Positions 26,713-33,800 of a stretch of DNA of 64,000 nt are shown piece by piece. Position 1 is the stretch's first letter. Each line of letters begins with the position of its first letter. The notes beneath the pieces were generated by a model that searched no databases, was not told the DNA's origin, and worked only from the letters and a program-made list of their open reading frames with translations. A program made the position numbers and the translations under genes. The stretch covers positions 7,946,501-8,010,500 of the forward strand of contig NZ_CP023690.1 of NCBI RefSeq assembly GCF_008704795.1, in the 5' to 3' direction. This DNA comes from Streptomyces spectabilis. Lineage in GTDB: Bacteria > Actinomycetota > Actinomycetes > Streptomycetales > Streptomycetaceae.

Positions 26713-28230
26713 TCAGTGGATGCGCCGGTCCTGGTGCGCCCAGTACGGCTCGCGCAACTGGCTCTTGCGGACCTTGCCGTTGCTCGTGCGCGGCAGGGAG
26801 TCCCGGAAGTCCACGCTGGTCGGCGCCTTGTACCGGGCCAGGCGCCGCTTGCAGTACGCGATGATCCCGGCCGCGTCCCGCGCGGCCCCCGCGGCGGGCA
26901 CCACGACCGCCTTGACGGTCTCGCCCCAGCGCTCGTCGGGCACGCCGATGACGGCCACCTCCGCGACGTCCGGATGGCCGAGGAGGCAGTCCTCGACCTC
27001 CACCGACGACACGCTCTCGCCGCCGGTGACGATGACGTCCTTCAGCCGGTCGAAGAGCAGCAGGTGCCCCTCGTCGTCGAAGGACCCGGCGTCGCCGGTG
27101 TGGAACCACCCGTCCCGCAGCGCGGCCCCGTCGGCCCGCTCGTCCTGCCAGTAGCCGTCGAGGACCATGTTCGAGCGGGCCAGGACCTCGCCGCGCTCAC
27201 CGGTCCGCATCCGCACGCCCAGGGCGGGCGCGCCCGCACGCGTCAGACCGCCGCTGCCGGGCGCCCCCGGAAGCCGCCGGTTGAAGGTGAGGAGCGTCGT
27301 CTCGGTCAGGCCGTACACCTGGAGGAACTCCCAGCCGAGGGTCTCCTCCACCTGGGCGACGAGCCGCTCGTCGACGGGCGCGCCCGCGCACACCACCCGC
27401 GTCCGCCCGCGCCCGGGCACCTCTCCCGGCCAGTCCCGGGCCGCCCGGATCACCGCGTCCCACACGGCGGGCGCGCCGAACGCGAGGGTCACGCCGTGCT
27501 CCTGGACCCGGCGCAGGATCTCCGTACCGTCGATCCGGCGCAGCAGCACCTGCTGCGCGCCGAGCCCGGCGAGCAGGAACGGCACGCCCCAGCCGTTGCA
27601 GTGGAACGTGGGCAGGGTGTGCAGATAGACGTCCCCCTCCCAGATCCGCCCGTGCACGCCGAACGTCATCGCGTTGAGCCAGATGCTCCGGTGCGTCAGG
27701 GCGACGCCCTTGGGGCGGGCGGAGGTGCCCGAGGTGTAGTTGAGGGTCGCCACCGCGTTCTCGTCCGGCCGCGCCCAGGGGCGCGGCTCGACGCCGAAGC
27801 GCATGACCTCCGTCTCGGTCTGCTCCCCGAGGACGAACCGCTTCGGTACGTCGACCGAGCCGAGGACCGCCTCCACGTCGGGGTCGACGAACACGACCGA
27901 GGCGTCGCACTGGCGCAGGATGTACGCGATCTCCTCGGGCGTGAGCCGGTAGTTCACCGGCACGCAGATCCGCCCGCTCGCCGTCACGGCGTACAACAGC
28001 TCAAGGAGACGCGACGAGTTGGGGCTGACGACGGCGACCCGCTCGCCCGCGCCGACACCCAGCGCGGCCAGACCGGCCTGCCAGGCCCGTATGCGCGCGA
28101 GGAGCGTGCCGTACGTCGTCGTCGGCACCGGGACGGCCGGCTGCCCCGGCTCGTCGACGAGCGCCGTGCGCCCGGCGGCGGCCGCCTCGGCGCGGTCGAG
28201 GAAGTCGGCCGTGGTGAGCGGAACGAGCAT
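26713..28230 (-). CDS. Aryl-CoA ligase (AMP-forming), AurE-type starter activation
   Basis: A 505-aa member of the ANL superfamily. Core motifs are LNYTSGTSARPKGVALTH (P-loop), VYGLTETTL, GWFHTGD, DRLKDVIVTGGE and the C-terminal catalytic lysine in PRTSNGKVRK. There is no carrier domain, so a free CoA thioester is the likely product. In aureothin biosynthesis the AurE ligase is assigned to activation of p-nitrobenzoate. This is the only ligase in the cluster, and PKS1 has no working loading carrier, so the same role is inferred. GAGGA lies upstream of the ATG. It is the only cluster gene on the minus strand, divergent from the N-oxygenase gene. Confidence 0.85.
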   Translation of the reverse strand: MLVPLTTADFLDRAEAAAAGRTALVDEPGQPAVPVPTTTYGTLLARIRAWQAGLAALGVGAGERVAVVSPNSSRLLELLYAVTASGRICVPVNYRLTPEEIAYILRQCDASVVFVDPDVEAVLGSVDVPKRFVLGEQTETEVMRFGVEPRPWARPDENAVATLNYTSGTSARPKGVALTHRSIWLNAMTFGVHGRIWEGDVYLHTLPTFHCNGWGVPFLLAGLGAQQVLLRRIDGTEILRRVQEHGVTLAFGAPAVWDAVIRAARDWPGEVPGRGRTRVVCAGAPVDERLVAQVEETLGWEFLQVYGLTETTLLTFNRRLPGAPGSGGLTRAGAPALGVRMRTGERGEVLARSNMVLDGYWQDERADGAALRDGWFHTGDAGSFDDEGHLLLFDRLKDVIVTGGESVSSVEVEDCLLGHPDVAEVAVIGVPDERWGETVKAVVVPAAGAARDAAGIIAYCKRRLARYKAPTSVDFRDSLPRTSNGKVRKSQLREPYWAHQDRRIH

Positions 28231-28267
28231 GATGCGTCCTCACAGTGGTGTGCCGGAGACAAGTGGT

Positions 28268-28336
28268 GTGCCGGGAACGACGGAGAAGCGGTGCCGGGAA
28301 CGACGGAGAAGCGGTGCCGGGGACGACGGAGAAGCG
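28268..28336. repeat. Three tandem 23-bp repeats in the divergent promoter region
   Basis: Units at 28268-28290, 28291-28313 and 28314-28336 follow GTGCCGGGAACGACGGAGAA + GCG; the third has one base change. A related 13-bp motif (AGTGGTGTGCCGG) occurs at 28244 and 28262. They lie in the 378-nt space (28231-28608) between ligase and N-oxygenase genes, close to the ligase start. The remainder of that space, up to the SARP site, shows no further structure. Confidence 0.85.
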
Positions 28337-28522
28337 AGGGAGCGACGAGCGGCGGGATCGAGCGGACGGGAGCGGCCGGGACGGCCCTGAACACGGCGGA
28401 CACCGACGGCGGTGCTGTCACTCCGGGCGGTGCACGCGCCGGGGCCACACGCCCGCGTCACCGCGCCTCGTCCTCATCCTGGCATCCCCGATCGGCATCC
28501 AGAAAGCCTCGGTCGGCGCTCG

Positions 28523-28565
28523 CCAAGTCGCCTCCAAGAAACCGCCAAGAGCGGCCGGTGACGAT
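28523..28565 (+). promoter_or_regulatory. SARP operator and promoter, site A
   Basis: Three direct repeats of CCAAG start at 28523, 28534 and 28545, exactly 11 bp apart (heptamers CCAAGTC, CCAAGAA, CCAAGAG). A -10-like GACGAT (28560-28565) follows 8 nt after the last heptamer. This is the spacing described for SARP-activated promoters. It faces the N-oxygenase gene (ATG at 28609). Confidence 0.85.
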
Positions 28566-28608
28566 GCACCGGCACCACGGGCCACGGGTGCCGAGGCGGG
28601 GAGGAACC

Positions 28609-29634
28609 ATGCGATACGAGGAGGCGGGTGTGTCGGGCGTGCTGACCACCTGGGCCGCCCGAGGGTGGGCCGAGGAGCACGGCGTCGGCAGTGACACGCT
28701 GCGCCGCCTGGTGCGGGCCTGGCCGCGCCGGGCGGCGGTCACGACCAGGCCCGAGGTCATGGACGAGAGCGCCGACTACGACCCGGCGCTGCCCGACTAC
28801 CCGCTTCACATCGTGCCGTTCGCGGAGCACCCGCGGTTCCTCGCGGCCGGTCCCGACCAGCGGCGACAGGTCCTCACCGGCCTGTGGATCGGCTACAACG
28901 AGCGCGTCATCGCCACCGAGCACCTCATCGCCGAGCCCGCCTTCGACCTCGTCATGTGCGGCGTCTTCCCGGGCGGTGACGCGCCCCTGGTGCGCCAGAG
29001 CGTGCAGCAGGCCGTCGTGGACGAGAGCTTCCACACGTACATGCACATGCTCGCCATCGCCCGCACCCGGGAGCTGCGCGGCGTGCGCACCCGGCCGGAA
29101 CAGCCGCCGCTCGTCACCTACCGGCGGCTGTGCCGCCTCCTCGCCGAGATGCCCGAGGAGTGGGAGCGCCACGTCGCCGTGCTCGTCTGGGGCGCGGTCG
29201 CCGAGACCTGCATCAACTCCCTGCTCGCCCTGCTCGCCCGGGACGACTCGATCCAGCCCATGCACTCCCTCGTCACCACCCTGCACCTGCGGGACGAGAC
29301 GGCGCACGGCTCGGTCGTCACCGAGGTCGTCAGGGAGCTGTACGAGCGGATGAACCCCGCACAGCGCCGCACCCTGGTGCGCTGTCTGCCGCTCGCCCTG
29401 GAGGCGTTCGCCGCGCAGGACCTCTCCACGCTGCGGCTCGAACTGGACGGCGCGGGCATCCGCGGCGCCGACGAGATCGTCGGCGACCTGCGGGCGATGT
29501 CCTCCGGAGGGCGGCTCGTCCGCGACTTCTCCGGCGCGCAGCGGATGGTCGAGCAGCTGGGCCTGACCGGTGAGGTCGACTTCGACTTCCCCGAGCGGCC
29601 CGCGTGGTCGCCCGGCGCGGCGACGCCCCGCTGA
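28609..29634 (+). CDS. aurF-like: AurF-type di-iron p-aminobenzoate N-oxygenase
   Basis: A 341-aa non-haem di-iron oxygenase expected to convert p-aminobenzoate to p-nitrobenzoate in the cytoplasm. All seven iron ligands known for AurF (E101, E136, H139, E196, H223, E227, H230) are present here, each shifted by three: E104 (ATEHL), E139 and H142 (DESFH), E199 (VAETC), H226, E230 and H233 (TLHLRDETAH). The length matches AurF. GGGGAGGA precedes the ATG. It is the first gene of a transcript driven by SARP site A and followed by DAHP synthase. CmlI-like arylamine oxygenases share the fold, but the pab genes point to p-aminobenzoate as substrate. Confidence 0.92.
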   Translation: MRYEEAGVSGVLTTWAARGWAEEHGVGSDTLRRLVRAWPRRAAVTTRPEVMDESADYDPALPDYPLHIVPFAEHPRFLAAGPDQRRQVLTGLWIGYNERVIATEHLIAEPAFDLVMCGVFPGGDAPLVRQSVQQAVVDESFHTYMHMLAIARTRELRGVRTRPEQPPLVTYRRLCRLLAEMPEEWERHVAVLVWGAVAETCINSLLALLARDDSIQPMHSLVTTLHLRDETAHGSVVTEVVRELYERMNPAQRRTLVRCLPLALEAFAAQDLSTLRLELDGAGIRGADEIVGDLRAMSSGGRLVRDFSGAQRMVEQLGLTGEVDFDFPERPAWSPGAATPR

Positions 29635-29774
29635 GGCCGCGCGGGGGAGGGCCGGGCCCCGCCGAAGGCCGCACCCGCGCCCGAAGGACCGCCGAAGGAC
29701 CCGCACGGCCCGTCAACGGCCGCCCGCACGGCCGACCTCCGACAGCCGCAGAACCGCCGCAGAAAGGTGACCTG

Positions 29775-30836
29775 ATGATCGTTGCCCGCCTCCGCCCCCT
29801 TGTGCCGCTCGACGAACAGAGTCGGCTGACCTCCGCGTGGCGGCACGACGGACACCGGTCGTTCCACTGCCGGGCCGGCCGCCACACCCTCGTCACCTTC
29901 CCCGACCTCGCCCCGGCCTCGCCCGACGGCGAGGAGTTCATGGCCGTGCTGCGCGCCAGCGCCGCCGTCGAAGCCGTCGTCGACAGCGCGCAGTCACCGC
30001 CCCTGAGCAGCTTCGCGGCCACGGGCGAGCCGAGCGCCGTCCGCGTCGGCGACCGGAGCGTGGGCGGCGGCTCCTTCACCTGGATAGCCGGGCCCTGCGC
30101 CGTGGAGAGCGCGGACCAGCTGATGACCGTGGCGAGGGACGTACGGGCCCGGGGCGCGCACCTGTTGCGGGGCGGCGCCTTCAAACCCCGAACGTCCCCC
30201 TACGCGTTCCAGGGGCTCGGCACCGACGGGCTCGCGCTGCTGCGCGACGCGGCCGCGGCGACCGGGCTCGGCGTCGTCACGGAGGTCGTCGACGCCGCCC
30301 ACGTCGAGGCCGTGGCCGAGGTCGCCGACGTGCTCCAGATCGGCACGCGCAACGCCCAGAACTTCCCGCTGCTGCGCGAGGTGGCGCTGACCGGCCGCCC
30401 CGTCCTGCTCAAACGCGGCTTCGGCTGCACCGTCAAGGAGTGGCTGCACAGCGCCGAGTACCTGCTCGCGGCGGGCAACGGCAACGTGCTGCTGTGCGAG
30501 CGCGGCGTGCGCACCTTCGAGGACGCGAGCCGCTTCACCCTGGACATCACCGCCGTGCCGCTCCTGAAGCGGCTCAGCCATCTGCCGGTGATCGTCGATC
30601 CCAGCCACGCCTGCGGGCACGCGGACCTGGTGGCCCCGCTGGCCGCGGCCGCCGCCGTCGCGGGCGCCGACGGCGTGATGGTCGACGTCGACGAGGAGGG
30701 CCGTACCGCGCTGTGCGACGGGAAACAGGCGATCACGCCCGACGCGTTCGGCGCCCTGGTGGCGCGGACCGCACGGATCCTGCACAGCGCGGAGCCGGTG
30801 GAGCCGGTCGCCGAGCGCGCGATGGTGAGCCGATGA
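29775..30836 (+). CDS. DAHP synthase, type I-beta (with N-terminal regulatory-like domain)
   Basis: A 353-aa 3-deoxy-D-arabino-heptulosonate 7-phosphate synthase, the first enzyme of the shikimate pathway. The barrel begins near residue 97 with FTWIAGPCAVES (metal-binding Cys) and continues with RGGAFKPRTSPYAFQG, QIGTRNAQNF, LLKRGFGCTVKEW, LCERGVRTFE and VIVDPSHACGH. The first about 80 residues (MIVARLRPL...) align with the ferredoxin-like regulatory domain of Thermotoga-type enzymes. AAAGGTGA ribosome site. Its stop overlaps the PKS1 start (ATGA). The cluster also carries chorismate-to-pABA genes, so this is probably a dedicated precursor booster. Whether it escapes normal aromatic feedback cannot be read from sequence. 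Confidence 0.92.
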   Translation: MIVARLRPLVPLDEQSRLTSAWRHDGHRSFHCRAGRHTLVTFPDLAPASPDGEEFMAVLRASAAVEAVVDSAQSPPLSSFAATGEPSAVRVGDRSVGGGSFTWIAGPCAVESADQLMTVARDVRARGAHLLRGGAFKPRTSPYAFQGLGTDGLALLRDAAAATGLGVVTEVVDAAHVEAVAEVADVLQIGTRNAQNFPLLREVALTGRPVLLKRGFGCTVKEWLHSAEYLLAAGNGNVLLCERGVRTFEDASRFTLDITAVPLLKRLSHLPVIVDPSHACGHADLVAPLAAAAAVAGADGVMVDVDEEGRTALCDGKQAITPDAFGALVARTARILHSAEPVEPVAERAMVSR

Positions 30837-33800
30837 CCGAGGAGGCGACGGTGGAGCGGAACGAAGGACGTGACCGGGCGCTGCGCCGACGGCTCACGGA
30901 GGCGGGGGACGTCGAGCGGCACCGGCTGCTGCTCGACCTGATCCGCACGCACGCGGCGGCCGCGCTCGACCGCGGCGACCCGGCGCCGCTCGACGCCGCC
31001 CGGGCGTTCGGGGCGCAGGGCGTGCGCGGCCGGGCCGCCGCGCGCCTGCGCGAGCGCCTCAGCGAGGCGACGGGCGTCGCCCTGTCCGCGACCGCCCTCT
31101 TCGACTACCCGACGCCGGAGGGGCTCGCCGCCCACCTGTGCTCACAGGTGCTGGGCGAGCCCGCCGCGGCCGCCGACGACACCGCACCCGGCGGCGGGGC
31201 CGTGGACGAGCCGATCGCCATCGTCGGCATGGGCTGCCGCCTGCCCGGCGAGGTGCGCTCGCCGGACGACCTGTGGCACCTGGTGCACTCGGAGACCGAC
31301 GCGATCTCCGAGTTCCCCCGCGACCGCGGCTGGACCGTCGCCCACGACCCGGACCCGGACCACGTCGGCACCACCGTCACCCGGCACGCCGGATTCCTGT
31401 ACGACGCCGCCGACTTCGACGCCGACTTCTTCGGGATCAGCCCCGGCGAGGCCGTCACGATCGACCCCCAGCACCGCCTCCTCCTGGAGACGGCGTGGGA
31501 GGCCGTGGAGCGCGCCAGGATCGACCCGACCTCGCTGCGCGGCAGCAGCACCGGCGTGTTCGTCGGCATCATGTACAGCGAGTACGGCGCCCGCATCCGG
31601 CACGTGCCGCCGAGCGCCGAGGGCTACCGCGTCGTGGGCAGCATGCCGAGCGTGGCCTCCGGGCGCCTCGCCTACGCCCTCGGCCTCGAAGGGCCCGCCG
31701 TCACCGTCGACACCGCCTGCTCGTCCTCCCTGGTCTCCCTGCACCTGGCCGCCCAGTCGCTGCGCAAGGGCGAGTGCCGCCTCGCCCTCGCGGGCGGCGT
31801 CACCGTGATGGCGACGCCCTGGGGCTACGTCGAGTTCAGCAGGCAGCGCGGGCTCGCCCCGGACGGGCGGTGCCGCTCGTTCTCCGCCGACGCCACCGGC
31901 AGCAGCTGGTCGGAGGGCGTGGGCGTGCTCCTCCTGGAGCGCCTCTCCGACGCCGTCAGGAACGGGCACCGCGTCCTCGCCGTGGTCCGCGGCTCCGCCG
32001 TCAACCAGGACGGCGCCTCCAACGGCCTGACGGCGCCCAACGGCCCCGCCCAGCAGCGCGTCATCCGCCAGGCCCTCGCCCACGCCGGGCTCACCACGGC
32101 GGACGTGGACTGCGTGGACGCCCACGGCGCGGGGACCCAGCTCGGCGACCCCATCGAGGCCCAGGCGCTGCTCGCCACCTACGGCCAGGGACGGACGGCC
32201 GAACAGCCGCTGTGGCTCGGCTCGCTGAAGTCCAACATCGGCCACACCCAGGCTGCCGCCGGGGTCTCCGGCGTCATCAAGATGGTGATGGCCATCCGCC
32301 ACGGGGTGCTGCCGCGCAGTCTGCACATCAGCGAGCCGACCCCGCACGTCGACTGGGGCTCCGGCGCGGTGCGGCTCCTCGCCGGGGCCGAACCCTGGCC
32401 CGACGCGGGGCGGCCGCGCCGCGCGGGCGTCTCCTCCTTCGGCGTGGGCGGGACGAACGCCCACGTCATCGTGGAGCAGGCCGCCCCGGCCCCCCAGGCC
32501 CCGGCCCCCGCCCCGCCCGCCGCGGCCGACGAGGACGCGCCCGCGCGCCCGCTGCCCTGGCTCGTCTCCGGCAGCGGCGGGCCCGGCCTCAAGGCCCAGG
32601 CCCGGCGGATCGCGGAGTTCCTCGCCGCGGACCCCGAGGCGCCCGACGCGGACCTGGCGTACTCCCTGGCGACGACGCGCGCCGCGCTCGCGGACCGGGC
32701 CGTCGTGGTGGCCGCCGACCGCGCCGAGGCCGCCGCCCGCCTCGCGGCGCTCGCCGACTCCGCCGACGGCGCGTACGGCGGCCAGGGCGAGCACACCGCC
32801 CTCGGCACCGCCACGGCGCGCGACCGCGTCACCTTCGTCTTCCCCGGCCAGGGCTCCCAGTGGCCGGGCATGGCGGCCGAGCTGATGAGCGCATCGCCGG
32901 TGTTCCGCGAGTCCATCGAGGCCTGCGCCGCGAGCCTCGCCCCGCACGTCGACTGGTCGCTGCCGAAGGTGCTGCGCGGCGAGTCCGGAGCGCCGACCCT
33001 TGAGCGCGTCGACGTCGTCCAGCCCGCGCTGTTCGCGGTGATGGTCTCCCTGGCGGCGCTGTGGCGCTCCTTCGGCGTCGAACCCGCGGCCGTCGTCGGC
33101 CACTCGCAGGGGGAGATCGCCGCCGCCCACGTCGCGGGCGCGCTCTCGCTGGACGACGCGGCCCGCGTCGTGGCCGTGCGCAGCCGCGCCCTGCGGGTCC
33201 TGTCGGGCCGCGGCGGCATGGTCTCCGTCGTGGCCCCCGTCGACCAGGTGCGGCGCGGCCTCGCGCCGTGGGACGGCGCCGTGTCCGTCGCGGCGGTCAA
33301 CGGACCCCGGTCCGTGGTCGTCTCCGGCGACTCCACCGCCCTCGACGAGGCCATGGCGGCCTTCGAGCGGGACGGCGTGCGCGTGCGCCGCATCCCGGTG
33401 GACTACGCCTCGCACTCGGCGCAGGTCGAGGAGATCCGCGACACGCTCGTCGAGGCGCTTTCCGGCATCCGGCCGCGCCCGGCCACCGTGCCGTTCCATT
33501 CGACGGTGTCCGGTGAACCGATCGACACCACCGCTCTGGACGCCACGTACTGGGTCGACAACCTGCGCCACACCGTCCAGTTCCACCGCACCGTCGGCCG
33601 GCTGCTGGCCTCGGGGCACACCACGTACATCGAGATGAGCCCGCACCCCGTGCTCACCATCGGCATCCAGGAGACGGCCGACGCCGCCGCCGACACCGTC
33701 GGCCGTGACGCCCTGACCGTCGAGTCGCTGCGGCGCAACGAGGGCGGCGTCGGCCGGTTCCTGACCGCGGTCGCCGAGGCCCACGCGCACGGGGTCGCCG

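Noticed and set aside
28240..28340. CRISPR-like array of 23-bp units
   Set aside because: The units are directly adjacent without spacers, only three copies exist, and no cas genes are in the window.
26716..28608. Plus-strand extension of the N-oxygenase frame back to 26716
   Set aside because: This stretch runs antisense to the aryl-CoA ligase and through the tandem repeats. A strong ribosome site and the AurF-like start place the gene at 28609.
30833..31150. N-terminal ACP of PKS1 as a functional loading domain
   Set aside because: The serine required for the phosphopantetheine arm is absent (GVRGR instead of GFDSL).
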